Part shown: piece by piece, positions 54,418-62,673 of the stretch
Layout of the letters: every line of letters begins with the position of its first letter
How positions within the stretch are numbered: position 1 is the stretch's first letter
Assembly: GCF_014287705.1 (NCBI RefSeq)
Contig: NZ_JACOOY010000002.1
Location: 186,001 to 250,000, forward strand
DNA: 64,000 bases
DNA from: Dorea_D hominis
GTDB lineage: Bacteria > Bacillota > Clostridia > Lachnospirales > Lachnospiraceae
Direction: 5' to 3'
The notes under the pieces: model-generated
The model's database searches: none
What the model saw: the letters and a program-made list of their open reading frames with translations, nothing else
Told to the model about the DNA's origin: nothing
Made by a program: the position numbers and the translations under genes

Positions 54418-55068
54418 ATGGATATGGAAAAAACAAATACAATCATTACAATAGGAAGACAATTTGGAAGTGCCGGACGTGAGATCGGATATAAAGTTGC
54501 AAAAGATCTTGGAATTAAGCTGTACGATAAAGAAATGCTTGCAAGAGCGGCAAAAGAAAGTGGGCTCTGCGAAGAATTATTTGAGACACATGATGAGAAA
54601 CCAACGAACAGTTTCCTTTATTCTCTTGTAATGGATACTTATTCTCTTGGATATTCATCCGGAAGTTATGCGGATATGCCAATCAACCATAAAGTATTTC
54701 TTGCACAGTTTGATGCGATCAAGAAGATTGCTTCTGAAGGACCGTGTATTCTTGTAGGAAGATGTGCAGATTACGCATTGGAAGATAATGAGAATTTGTT
54801 GAGTGTATTTATTCATGCCGATCTGGATGCAAGGATCCGCAGAATTGCCAGAATCTATGATCTGACAGATGCAAAAGCAAAAGATATGATCATGAAAACA
54901 GATAAAAAGCGTGCAAGCTATTATAATTACTACAGCAATAAGAAATGGGGATCTGCAGAAAGTTATCATATGAGCCTGGACAGCTCCGTGCTTGGTATCG
55001 ATGGAACTGCAGAGGCTATTGAGAAACTTGTAGAACTGAAAGAACGCGACAGTAATAAGAAGCTGTAA
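54418..55068 (+). CDS. Cytidylate kinase-like family protein (AAK_33 type)
   Basis: 216 residues. P-loop variant TIGRQFGSAGREIGYKVAKDLGIKLYDKEML and a lid region with RIARIYDLTDAKAKDMIMKTDKKRASYYNYYSNKKWG. This group resembles CMP kinase (N-terminal helix/P-loop) but is divergent, and its substrate is not established; a housekeeping cmk elsewhere is likely. AAGGAG ends 4 nt before ATG 54418 and 10 nt before ATG 54424, so the exact start is open. Confidence 0.82.
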   Translation: MDMEKTNTIITIGRQFGSAGREIGYKVAKDLGIKLYDKEMLARAAKESGLCEELFETHDEKPTNSFLYSLVMDTYSLGYSSGSYADMPINHKVFLAQFDAIKKIASEGPCILVGRCADYALEDNENLLSVFIHADLDARIRRIARIYDLTDAKAKDMIMKTDKKRASYYNYYSNKKWGSAESYHMSLDSSVLGIDGTAEAIEKLVELKERDSNKKL

Positions 55069-55087
55069 TATCGGAATTTAATTATAG

Positions 55088-55112
55088 AACCACGCGACTA
55101 TCGCGTGGTTTT
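55088..55112. terminator. Terminator between the kinase-like and recombinase genes
   Basis: Perfect 10-bp stem AACCACGCGA (55088-55097) with TCGCGTGGTT (55101-55110), a 3-nt loop and a following TT, between two convergent genes. Confidence 0.75.
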
Positions 55113-55139
55113 CTTAATACAAGAAAAAGAGAAAGCCGG

Positions 55140-56195
55140 TCAGCTCTCTCTTAATTTTACAGCAGAAGCGGCAAGACGACGCCGGTTTTCGTCAATTGCG
55201 GCATAATGCTTCTTTGTCGTATTTACATCTTTGTGTCCTAGAACATCCGCAACAAGATAAATATCACCGGTTTCTTTATAGAGCGCCGTACCATAAGTGC
55301 TGCGCAGCTTATGCGGTGTTATTTTTTTGTTCGGTGTCACCTGTCTGGCATATTTTTTCACCATATTTTCTATAGCTTGAACACCCATACGTGTGCGCCT
55401 AGTAGATAAAAAAAGTGCATTTTCATGACCGGAGAGAGGTGTGGCTGCTTTTCTGTCTCCACAGATGTAAGTATCCAATGCATTCGCAACCTCTGACCCA
55501 AAATAAACAACCATCTGATTACCACCTTTTCGTGTAACTGTAATTCCATTATTTTTAAAATCTACATCTGTAAGATCCAGTCCCACGCACTCTGAAACAC
55601 GGATTCCAGTGCCAAGAAGCAATGTCAGGATTGCCAGATCACGATCTCTTGTTTTCCTGTAATATGTTAGTGATTGACCGGTTAAATGTTCGCCTGCATG
55701 TTCTACATAGTCAAGCAAGAGCGCTACCTCGTCCGTATCCAGACGAATAATCGCTTTTTCATGTAATTTGGGCATATCAACCAGCAATGTCGGATTTTTC
55801 TCAATCATCTGATGTTTGAAATAATACTGGTAAAAGCTACGCAGAGCTGACATCTTCCTGGAAAGCCCTTTTTCACTGTTCGTGATCCGTTCGCCTTCAC
55901 GGTTATATACTTTCAAATATTCCATATATTCTTCGATATCTACCGGTTTTAAACGCTCCAGATCACTGACTTTAAACTGATCGATTGTGTAATTCTTATA
56001 AAACGAATTATTTTCCATCAGGAAATGAAAGAAAACCCGGATATCATATGCATAATTCATTCTTGTTTTTGCGGAAGATCTGGGCTCTATGGCACGAAAA
56101 TAATCTTTGGCAAATGGCGGCAGCGTCTGCAGGATTTCTCTTAATCGTATCGTTTCGTCAATCTGAATCTGTTCGTGGTATGTTTTGGTCTGCAT
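55140..56195 (-). CDS. Tyrosine recombinase (XerD-like)
   Basis: 351 residues, longer than XerC/XerD (about 300) by an extended N-terminal SAM-like DNA-binding region (about 1-140). Catalytic residues: Arg in GTGIRVSECVGLDL, Lys in TRKGGNQ, His-x-x-Arg in PHKLRSTYGT, His in LGHKD, and Tyr in TTKKHYAAID. It could resolve chromosome dimers or be an integrase relic. No att duplication, excisionase or phage gene was seen, and it lies between a kinase-like gene and an M19 peptidase gene, so a resident Xer-type role is more likely. Confidence 0.85.
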   Translation of the reverse strand: MQTKTYHEQIQIDETIRLREILQTLPPFAKDYFRAIEPRSSAKTRMNYAYDIRVFFHFLMENNSFYKNYTIDQFKVSDLERLKPVDIEEYMEYLKVYNREGERITNSEKGLSRKMSALRSFYQYYFKHQMIEKNPTLLVDMPKLHEKAIIRLDTDEVALLLDYVEHAGEHLTGQSLTYYRKTRDRDLAILTLLLGTGIRVSECVGLDLTDVDFKNNGITVTRKGGNQMVVYFGSEVANALDTYICGDRKAATPLSGHENALFLSTRRTRMGVQAIENMVKKYARQVTPNKKITPHKLRSTYGTALYKETGDIYLVADVLGHKDVNTTKKHYAAIDENRRRLAASAVKLRES

Positions 56196-56221
56196 ATATC
56201 TTGTGACTCCTTATTATACAA

Positions 56222-56256
56222 TTTATTTACTTTATTTACTATTTGAACTTATTTAC
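56222..56256. repeat. Near-tandem 9-bp repeats in the recombinase leader
   Basis: TTTATTTAC occurs at 56222-56230 and 56231-56239, and TTATTTAC again at 56249-56256 after one degenerate unit, giving about four 9-bp units. They lie 27-61 bp upstream of the recombinase start. On the coding strand they read GTAAATAAA. They may be binding sites or a simple AT-rich repeat. Confidence 0.5.
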
Positions 56257-56356
56257 ACAATATAGATATACTCAACTTAAAAGCTAACTAACATCAATAT
56301 GAAAAGACTTAGTATCAAGATTAATTTTAATTGCCGTGTATTATATTGACAACTGT

Positions 56357-56386
56357 ATTATACCATATTTTTGATTTTCGTGTCTA
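56357..56386 (-). promoter_or_regulatory. Candidate promoter of the tyrosine recombinase gene
   Basis: Minus strand: TAGACA (56386-56381), 18-bp spacer, perfect TATAAT (56362-56357). It gives a leader of about 155 nt. Confidence 0.4.
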
Positions 56387-56532
56387 TATCTTTTGGAAAA
56401 ATCGGTATTTGTCGTATAGATATATTATGAACCATATTCTCTTTTTGATAACAAACTACGAGATATAATATTATGAATATGGAAAATAAAAACTTTTATT
56501 TTATAATAAGAGAAAAGATGGATGTTTGATAC

Positions 56533-56575
56533 AGCAGGAAGGTCAGTTGATAGAGAATCACCTGACCTTCCTGCT
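56533..56575. other. Perfect 14-bp hairpin without a T-run
   Basis: AGCAGGAAGGTCAG (56533-56546) with CTGACCTTCCTGCT (56562-56575), 15-nt loop. It sits 75 nt downstream of the dipeptidase gene (minus), inside a 450-nt AT-rich gap where no gene is visible. On the minus strand the sequence after it has no immediate U-run, so it is not a standard terminator. Confidence 0.6.
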
Positions 56576-56648
56576 AAAAAATATTATGAAGAGATTATGC
56601 GTTTATTCATAAATTAAATTATAATAAAATATTTTTTATCTGCGTCTC

Positions 56649-57644
56649 TTATTTTAATACCTGTTTGTATACTCTGTAGAAGTTCTTATAAGCAATCTTT
56701 TCAAGATCTTCATCACTGTAGCCTTTTTTCTTCAATGTCTCAATGAAGTTCCACGCATCTGCTGCAGATAACAGGCCTTTTGTTCCAAGCGGATTCTCGT
56801 CAGGTGCACCATTCTTAGAAAGTGCATCTGAACTCAGATAATCTTCAAAATCAAATCCGCATCCGACATGATCAATACCTACCAGATTGACGATATAATC
56901 TACATGTTCTGCCAGACCTTCTACGGACTGTTTTGCTTTATCAGGACTGATAAATGCATCCAGACGGTTCATTCCCATTACACCGCCGGTTGCAGCTAAA
57001 GCTTTGATCATCTCATCACTTAAGTTTCGTCCATGTGCAGATAATGCTCTTGCGTTACTGTGGGATGCAATAACCGGATGTCCGTCTGATAATTCAATAA
57101 TATCCCAGAAACCTTTGTCATTCAGATGAGAAACATCCAGAACAATACCAAGTTCATTCATACGTTTGATTGCTTCTTTCCCTTTTGGAGTTAAGCCTCT
57201 GTTCTTGTCCCCCGGCCATCCGGAACCAAGAGCATTCTCTTCATTCCATGTTACCATGATATCACGTACACCAAATTCGTCATAATAATAATTAATCTGA
57301 TCAATATCTTCGCCTATGTAAGATAAACCTTCCAGTCCCATCAATACATTAATCTTACCCTCCGCTGTACCTTTCTCAAAATCCTCATACTTTTTAACGA
57401 TATTCAGAATATCTTTTGAGTCTTCAATCTCCTGACGTACGGCAGCTTCAATTTGTTTGATACGTTTCTTTGGATCTTCATCATATGGTGGATCAATCCA
57501 CATTACAAACGTACCACCAAAAACATTACCTTCTTTGAACTTATCCAAATGGTACTTTCTGAAAATATCGCGTTCTCCTTTCAGACTGTGAATTGTAACA
57601 TCTGACCAGATATCCCCATGTGCATCAAAAAGTTGTTTTTTCAT
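56649..57644 (-). CDS. Membrane dipeptidase family (M19) protein
   Basis: 331 residues; zinc dipeptidase of the renal-dipeptidase type, cytoplasmic or exported without a signal peptide visible. Zinc ligands: FDAHGD (His/Asp), MGLEG (Glu), VLDVSHLND and ASHSNARALSAH (His), and DHVGCGFDFED (Asp). It would cleave dipeptides, some D-amino-acid-containing ones. It is a single gene with a strong promoter and GAGGAGGAA before the start. Confidence 0.9.
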   Translation of the reverse strand: MKKQLFDAHGDIWSDVTIHSLKGERDIFRKYHLDKFKEGNVFGGTFVMWIDPPYDEDPKKRIKQIEAAVRQEIEDSKDILNIVKKYEDFEKGTAEGKINVLMGLEGLSYIGEDIDQINYYYDEFGVRDIMVTWNEENALGSGWPGDKNRGLTPKGKEAIKRMNELGIVLDVSHLNDKGFWDIIELSDGHPVIASHSNARALSAHGRNLSDEMIKALAATGGVMGMNRLDAFISPDKAKQSVEGLAEHVDYIVNLVGIDHVGCGFDFEDYLSSDALSKNGAPDENPLGTKGLLSAADAWNFIETLKKKGYSDEDLEKIAYKNFYRVYKQVLK

Positions 57645-57735
57645 TGTAACATTCCTCCTCTTTTATATTAACGTCTTTTTTCATTGACGTTTTGTATATT
57701 TATTATCTCTATATCCGTATTGAAATTCTAAATTC

Positions 57736-57764
57736 ATTATACATCTTTTTGCGAAAATAAACAA
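57736..57764 (-). promoter_or_regulatory. Promoter of the dipeptidase gene
   Basis: Minus strand: TTGTTT (57764-57759), 17-bp spacer, perfect TATAAT (57741-57736). Between it and the start codon is a 6-bp inverted repeat AACGTC/GACGTT (57670-57675 and 57686-57691). Confidence 0.6.
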
Positions 57765-57785
57765 CATTTTGAAAAATTAAAATAA

Positions 57786-57835
57786 AAAAGAACAAATTCA
57801 GATAACGAAATACCATTATCAAAATCTGTTCTTTT
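57786..57835 (-). terminator. Terminator of the yneA-like gene
   Basis: Imperfect stem (about 57786-57805 with 57816-57835), with an U-rich tail on the minus strand. The stretch 57836-57988 holds only the 3' untranslated part of that transcript, including another small AT-rich inverted repeat near 57847-57877. Confidence 0.6.
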
Positions 57836-57988
57836 GGTGAGTATAATATATATAAGATAGGGTTTCCCTTATATATCAAAATAGGTTACTAATTACTAAT
57901 CCTTTGAAATCCACGGGATTAATAACTTACAAGACTTGCAACTGACAACTTTCTCAAGATGCTATGACAATTAAACATCCTTACCTGA

Positions 57989-58348
57989 TTACTGGAAATT
58001 CGCCTCATAATATGATACTGTCAAATACTGTCCTGCATGAATATCATCCGAATCCAGATGATTCATCTGCTTTAATTCATCTATATAATCGTAAATGGAA
58101 TCATAGTTCTGACTCATATATTCTTTTGCAATGCTCCATAAACTGTCTCCTCTGGAAACTTCAATGCTCTTGTAGTACTTATATTCAACAGATTCCTTCG
58201 CTGCGTTATCATGTGCTGATACAAGCCGGCTTCCACCGACAATACTACCGGTTAATACAATACCTGCCAGTGCAAGCGTAATACATATTTTTTTCAAAAA
58301 CACTTCTCTTCTTCTCTTTACTGTTCTACGATTACTTCCCTTACGCAT
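57989..58348 (-). CDS. LysM protein, YneA-like SOS cell division suppressor
   Basis: 119 residues. A basic N-terminus, one membrane helix or signal anchor (about 18-40), and a C-terminal LysM domain (SIEVSRGDSLWSIAKEYM...YDYIDELKQMNHLDSDDIHAGQYLTV). YneA in Bacillus is exactly such a short-lived LysM protein that blocks division after DNA damage. The match is by architecture and context: divergent to lexA with LexA-like boxes between them. A GAGGGGGAA site precedes the ATG. Confidence 0.8.
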   Translation of the reverse strand: MRKGSNRRTVKRRREVFLKKICITLALAGIVLTGSIVGGSRLVSAHDNAAKESVEYKYYKSIEVSRGDSLWSIAKEYMSQNYDSIYDYIDELKQMNHLDSDDIHAGQYLTVSYYEANFQ

Positions 58349-58373
58349 AACTGATTCCCCCTCTGTACAGTTT

Positions 58374-58482
58374 CGAATATATGTTCCTGAACATTTGTTC
58401 TAAATGCATTATATAAAACAAATGTTCGGTTGTCAATAGATTTATTTCAAATAATCGAACATATTTTCTAAACATTTGTTTG
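58374..58482. promoter_or_regulatory. Cluster of five LexA-box-like sites between yneA-like and lexA genes
   Basis: Against the Firmicute LexA consensus CGAACRNRYGTTYC: 58374-58387 (CGAATATATGTTCC), 58388-58401 (TGAACATTTGTTCT), 58415-58428 (minus strand CGAACATTTGTTTT), 58456-58469 (CGAACATATTTTCT) and 58469-58482 (TAAACATTTGTTTG). The first two abut with 14-bp spacing. The third fills the spacer of the yneA-like promoter and the last overlaps the candidate lexA -35, so LexA would repress both directions. Confidence 0.8.
58408..58436 (-). promoter_or_regulatory. Perfect-consensus promoter of the yneA-like gene
   Basis: Minus strand: TTGACA (58436-58431), 17-bp spacer, TATAAT (58413-58408), both perfect. 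A LexA-like box occupies the spacer and two more cover the start and early leader, a textbook SOS layout. Confidence 0.8.
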
Positions 58483-58503
58483 CTTTTTAAATATCTCTAT
58501 GAT
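58476..58503 (+). promoter_or_regulatory. Candidate lexA promoter
   Basis: TTGTTT (58476-58481), 16-bp spacer, TATGAT (58498-58503), giving a leader of about 110 nt. A LexA-like box overlaps the -35 element, allowing autorepression. Confidence 0.45.
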
Positions 58504-58619
58504 AAAATATTTTTAGGTATTAGAAAGTTCCTGACATATAACGAACTACAGGTATCACGGCGGAGGATTTTGCTTTGATATCTTATATAATATATTATAG
58601 AATACGGAGGCAATGACAT

Positions 58620-59237
58620 ATGGCACAGGGAAAGATAAGCGCAAAACAACAGGAGATTCTGGATTACATTAAGTCACAGATTCTGGAACGTGGTTTTCCA
58701 CCTGCCGTTCGTGATATCTGCGAGGCTGTTCATTTAAAATCTACTTCTTCTGTACACTCCCACTTAGAAACACTGGAGAAGAACGGATATATCCGCCGTG
58801 ATTCGACAAAGCCTCGTGCGATTGAGATTTTAGATGAAGCATTTAACTTTACAAGACGTGAGATGGTCAACGTCCCGATCGTAGGGCGTGTCGCAGCCGG
58901 AGAACCACTTCTCGCAGAACAGAATATTGAAGAATACTTTCCTATCCCAATGGAATTTATGCCGAATAAGCAGACATTTCTTCTAAAAGTCTGTGGTGAA
59001 AGTATGATTAATGCCGGAATTCTGAATGGGGATTATGTTCTTGCTCAGGAAGAGAATACTGCACACAATGGTGATATGGTTGTTGCTATGATTGAAGATG
59101 GTGCTACAGTTAAAACCTTTTATAAAGAGGAAGGTGTCATTCGTCTGCAGCCGGAGAATGATTTTATGGATCCAATCATTGTTCCGGACTGTACGATCTT
59201 AGGTAAAGTTATCGGTGTGTTCCGCTTTATGCGCTAA
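58620..59237 (+). CDS. lexA: LexA repressor
   Basis: 205 residues. Winged-helix DNA-binding domain (about 1-70), cleavage site Ala93-Gly94 in GRVAAGEP, Ser128 (CGESMINAGI) and Lys165 (GATVKTFYK) of the self-cleavage dyad. RecA-induced cleavage derepresses SOS genes. GGAGG ends 9 nt before ATG 58620. Divergent to the yneA-like gene over the LexA-box cluster. Confidence 0.97.
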   Translation: MAQGKISAKQQEILDYIKSQILERGFPPAVRDICEAVHLKSTSSVHSHLETLEKNGYIRRDSTKPRAIEILDEAFNFTRREMVNVPIVGRVAAGEPLLAEQNIEEYFPIPMEFMPNKQTFLLKVCGESMINAGILNGDYVLAQEENTAHNGDMVVAMIEDGATVKTFYKEEGVIRLQPENDFMDPIIVPDCTILGKVIGVFRFMR

Positions 59238-59316
59238 GATTAATAATTTTATCATTGATTCGCTGGCGGTTTGAGGCTGCATCTGTACGAGTGCATGCAT
59301 TTTAAGCGTCGTCATA

Positions 59317-59369
59317 ACAAAAAAGCCTGCAAGCGCTGACTTTAACAGACGCACTTGCAGGCCTTTTAT
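59317..59369. terminator. Bidirectional terminator between lexA and rsfS
   Basis: Stem GCCTGCAAG (59325-59333) with CTTGCAGGC (59354-59362), with A-run before and T-run after. Ends both lexA (plus) and the rsfS operon (minus). The gap 59238-59437 holds nothing else recognisable. Confidence 0.8.
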
Positions 59370-59437
59370 CATTTCTATTCTTTATTCTATAATTATTTTC
59401 ACAAACGCCTTTTAAATCCTTTAAAAGAATTGTTATT

Positions 59438-59785
59438 TTACATCTCTACCTCTGTCCCATCGCTCCAGGTGCGCTCCAGATTGTAGAAAGAACGGTTCTC
59501 TTTATCAAATACATGTACGATAATATCACCATAATCCAGCAGTACCCAAGTTCCGCTTCTATTTCCTTCTGTCTGCTTTGGATGATGACCGACTCTTGCC
59601 AGTTTTTCCTGTACATTTTCGACCAGTGCCTTCACCTGACTGTCACTGGTACCGTTTGTGATGATAAAGTAATCAGCAATTACAGATATCTGTGAGATAT
59701 CGATTACTTTGATCGCCTCGCCTTTTTTTTCGTCAAGTGCTTCATAAGCGATTTTAGCCATGTCTAATGCCTGATCCATCGTCAA
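59438..59785 (-). CDS. rsfS: Ribosomal silencing factor RsfS
   Basis: 115 residues; binds L14 and blocks subunit joining under stress or starvation. DQALDMAKIAYEALDEKKGEAIKVIDISQISVIADYFIITNGTSDSQVKALVENVQEKL and GTWVLLDYGDIIVHVFDKENRSFYNLERTW are the family core. The gene overlaps yqeK by 4 nt, continuing the nadD-yqeK-rsfS order of many Firmicutes. Confidence 0.96.
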   Translation of the reverse strand: MTMDQALDMAKIAYEALDEKKGEAIKVIDISQISVIADYFIITNGTSDSQVKALVENVQEKLARVGHHPKQTEGNRSGTWVLLDYGDIIVHVFDKENRSFYNLERTWSDGTEVEM

Positions 59786-60366
59786 CTCTCCTTTCCGAGT
59801 TTTTCTTTATAATATAAATATGTCTTTTCCGTCATTGGATCCAGTGGAAGATTCCGGCTGTTTAAATATACCAGCGAATCTTTTAAAATTCTGTAGAGAC
59901 ATTCATCAAGATCCTGAAATGCCATTTTCCGCACATCCGCCATATTCGGCAATTCCCTGCGCCCAGGCTCAATGTAGTCGGCAATATACAAAATCTTATC
60001 CAGACGGGACATATGCGGTCTTCCTGTCGTATGACAGGCAATTGCATCTACAATCTCCCGATTCTCAACATGATAATTTCTGGCAGCCAGAAAGGCGCCC
60101 AGTTTCGCATGGAGGAGACTTGGATTCTTCATCTCTACTTCAGATATGCTCAGGTGATATTTGTCACAGAGACGGATCTTGGTTTCTGAAGGAATGCATT
60201 TGGCGCAATCATGCAGGAGTCCGGCAAGCAATGCCTTCTCAATATCTTCGCCATGGCACATAGCGAGCGATGAAGCTGTATACATAACGCCCAATGTATG
60301 TTCATAACGGTCTGTGTCCAGTTCTGACTTTAATTTTTTGCGTATTTTACGTACTTTATGATTCAT
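59782..60366 (-). CDS. YqeK HD-domain hydrolase (symmetrical Ap4A hydrolase type)
   Basis: 194 residues from ATG 60366 (AAGGAAGG 7 nt upstream). Metal motifs: RYEHTLGVM (His), LAGLLHDCAKCI (HD), and SLLHAKLGAF and DAIACHTTGRPHMSRLDKILYIADYIEPGR. YqeK enzymes cleave diadenosine tetraphosphate symmetrically to ADP. A longer frame from 60411 starts inside nadD. It overlaps nadD by 11 nt and rsfS by 4. Confidence 0.92.
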   Translation of the reverse strand: MNHKVRKIRKKLKSELDTDRYEHTLGVMYTASSLAMCHGEDIEKALLAGLLHDCAKCIPSETKIRLCDKYHLSISEVEMKNPSLLHAKLGAFLAARNYHVENREIVDAIACHTTGRPHMSRLDKILYIADYIEPGRRELPNMADVRKMAFQDLDECLYRILKDSLVYLNSRNLPLDPMTEKTYLYYKEKLGKES

Positions 60367-60964
60367 ACAAACCTTCCTTTGCAATAAATGCTTCCACTTC
60401 CGCAGGAACAAGCCCGGTAATAGGCTCTCCTGCTCTTATCTTTGCACGCAATTCGTGAGAAGATATTGCAATCAGCGGAGACTGTAAAAGCTTGATACGT
60501 GCATGGTATTTATCATTCAGGTAAGAAATATGTTCCAGCATTGTCTGTCTGGTATTCCACTCATCCCTGTAAGCAGCCAGCACGTGGCAGACCGCAAGCA
60601 ACCGCTCTGGATGCACCCATTTTTCAATATCACGAAGAGAGTCCGCACCAATAATAAAATAAAATTCATCTTCCGGATATACTGCATGAAAATATTCCAG
60701 TGTCTCATACGAATAGGAGACTTCTTTTCTTTTTAGTTCATAATCCTGTAATTCAAATGATTTGTGATCTTTGATAGCCAGTTCCACCATCTTTGCACGC
60801 ATATCTGTGTCTGATCCTATAGAATCTAATGCCTTGTGCGGAGGACGTCCGTTTGGCATAAACCATATAACGTCCAGACCGAACTGATCTCTTGCCGTAT
60901 CTCCGAGCATTAAATGTCCGTTATGGATTGGATCAAACGTACCACCCATAATACCTATTTTCAT
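60356..60964 (-). CDS. nadD: Nicotinate-nucleotide adenylyltransferase
   Basis: 202 residues; joins nicotinate mononucleotide and ATP in NAD synthesis. MGGTFDPIHNGHL (nucleotide binding) and the C-terminal ISSHELRAKI (the ISSTxxR-type motif) are clear. Ends 11 nt into yqeK. Confidence 0.96.
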   Translation of the reverse strand: MKIGIMGGTFDPIHNGHLMLGDTARDQFGLDVIWFMPNGRPPHKALDSIGSDTDMRAKMVELAIKDHKSFELQDYELKRKEVSYSYETLEYFHAVYPEDEFYFIIGADSLRDIEKWVHPERLLAVCHVLAAYRDEWNTRQTMLEHISYLNDKYHARIKLLQSPLIAISSHELRAKIRAGEPITGLVPAEVEAFIAKEGLYES

Positions 60965-61010
60965 GGTTGCTTCTCTCCTGCTTACTTTGTTCCGCTGTTT
61001 TTCAATTTCA

Positions 61011-61301
61011 CTATGGAAGCTGTATTTTTTTGTTTTTATCTTTTCCTTCTTTGTAAAGGACTATCTTCTTGCCGATCACCTGTACAACCTGGGAGCGTGT
61101 ACGTTCAGCAAGCAGTGACGCCAGTTCTTTCGGATCATCTGCACAGTTTTTCAGCACACTGATCTTAATTAGTTCGCGTGCTTCCAAAGCTTCAGCAATC
61201 GCTTTTGTAAATTCCGGTGTCATGCTGTTTTTCCCGACCTGGAAGATCGGATCCATTGTCATGGCAAGACTTTTTAAATAAGCTCTCTGTTTCGTTGTCA
61301 T
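61011..61301 (-). CDS. yhbY: CRM-domain RNA-binding protein YhbY
   Basis: 96 residues; a ribosome-assembly CRM domain with the GxxG loop in FQVGKNSMTPEFTKAIAEALEARELIKI. Between nadD and obgE. Confidence 0.94.
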   Translation of the reverse strand: MTTKQRAYLKSLAMTMDPIFQVGKNSMTPEFTKAIAEALEARELIKISVLKNCADDPKELASLLAERTRSQVVQVIGKKIVLYKEGKDKNKKIQLP

Positions 61302-61326
61302 GCTTTCTCTCCTATTTTGTTATCAT

Positions 61327-62610
61327 TTATTTATAATAATCAAACTGCAATCCATACATTCTTACTGTATCACCTTCCTGGATACCGGCTTCTTCCAGTT
61401 CATCTAAAATACCGGTGTCTTTCAGGAATTTCTGGAAGAATGCAAATCCCTTCTCAGAATCCAGGTTTGTATAACCAAGCATCTTCTCAATCTTTGGCCC
61501 TTCTACAACATATACATTATCTTCCTTTTCAACGGTATATGGAAGATCGATATATAAAAGTTCTTCCTCAGGGAAATATTCCTGTTCAAATACAATCGGT
61601 GTATTATCCAGCTTGGCAATTTCGCCGGATACATAATATAAAAGCTCTGAAATACCGACTCCGGTTGCACCTGAGATTGGAAATACACGAATTCCTTTTG
61701 GTTCAAATTCGGCCTTTAATCTTGCAACCGGATCTTCGTCTTCGCTGTATATCAGATCCGTCTTATTTGCAGCAATAACCTGCGGACGAGCTGCAATCTC
61801 AGGATTGTAAGCTTCAAGTTCGGCATTGATCTTATGAATATCATCAACCGGATCACGTCCTTCACTTCCGGCAGCGTCTACTACATGGATCATCATCTTT
61901 GTTCTCTCGATGTGGCGAAGGAATTCATGCCCAAGACCGACTCCTTCAGAAGCGCCTTCGATCAATCCTGGAATATCTGCGATTACAAAACCGCTTGCTC
62001 CTTCCAGATCGACAACACCAAGATTTGGATTCAGTGTTGTGAAATGATAATTTGCAATTTTCGGTTGCGCATTTGTTACTCTGGATAACAATGTAGATTT
62101 GCCTACATTTGGAAATCCGACAAGTCCCACATCAGCAATTACTTTCAGCTCCAGATTCACCCAGAGCTCCTGTGCAGGCTGACCAGGCTGTGCATACTTG
62201 GGAATCTGCATTGTAGCTGTTGCAAAATGCTGATTTCCCAGACCGCCTTTGCCACCTTTTAAAACAATCTGTCTGCGATTATCTCCGGACATATCTGCGA
62301 TTACTTTTCCGGACTCAGACTCTTTGATCACAGTACCTTCCGGTACTCTTAAAATGATATCTTCAGCATCTTTTCCATGGCAGCGTCTCTTGCCGCCCTG
62401 TTCTCCGTCTTTTGCAGAGAATTTTTTGCGATGTCTGAAATCCTGAAGTGTGTTAAGACCTTCATCAACTTCAAAGATGACATCGCCACCGCGGCCGCCA
62501 TCACCGCCATCCGGACCGCCGTTCGGGACATAGAGCTCCCGGCGGAAGCTGACATGTCCGTCTCCGCCTTTTCCTGATCTGATAAATATCTTTGCTCTGT
62601 CTGCAAACAT
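61327..62610 (-). CDS. obgE: GTPase ObgE (Obg/CgtA)
   Basis: 427 residues. Glycine-rich Obg fold (about 1-160, GPDGGDGGRGGDVIFE), G domain with GFPNVGKST, NTKD-like ANKTDLI, and the C-terminal OCT domain (about 355-427). Essential regulator of ribosome assembly, sporulation and growth; downstream of L27 as usual. Confidence 0.97.
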   Translation of the reverse strand: MFADRAKIFIRSGKGGDGHVSFRRELYVPNGGPDGGDGGRGGDVIFEVDEGLNTLQDFRHRKKFSAKDGEQGGKRRCHGKDAEDIILRVPEGTVIKESESGKVIADMSGDNRRQIVLKGGKGGLGNQHFATATMQIPKYAQPGQPAQELWVNLELKVIADVGLVGFPNVGKSTLLSRVTNAQPKIANYHFTTLNPNLGVVDLEGASGFVIADIPGLIEGASEGVGLGHEFLRHIERTKMMIHVVDAAGSEGRDPVDDIHKINAELEAYNPEIAARPQVIAANKTDLIYSEDEDPVARLKAEFEPKGIRVFPISGATGVGISELLYYVSGEIAKLDNTPIVFEQEYFPEEELLYIDLPYTVEKEDNVYVVEGPKIEKMLGYTNLDSEKGFAFFQKFLKDTGILDELEEAGIQEGDTVRMYGLQFDYYK

Positions 62611-62673
62611 AAATCTTTCTCCTTAAATATATAAAAACCTGTCTAATCGGTTACAATGCAATTTTCTGTTATT

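Noticed and set aside
55140..56195. An integrated mobile element at the recombinase
   Set aside because: No att repeat, excisionase, relaxase, phage or transposase gene in the surrounding 10 kb, and flanking genes are intact.
56222..56256. A CRISPR-like or replication-origin iteron array
   Set aside because: Units are 9 bp without spacers, only three clear copies, and no cas or rep gene is present.
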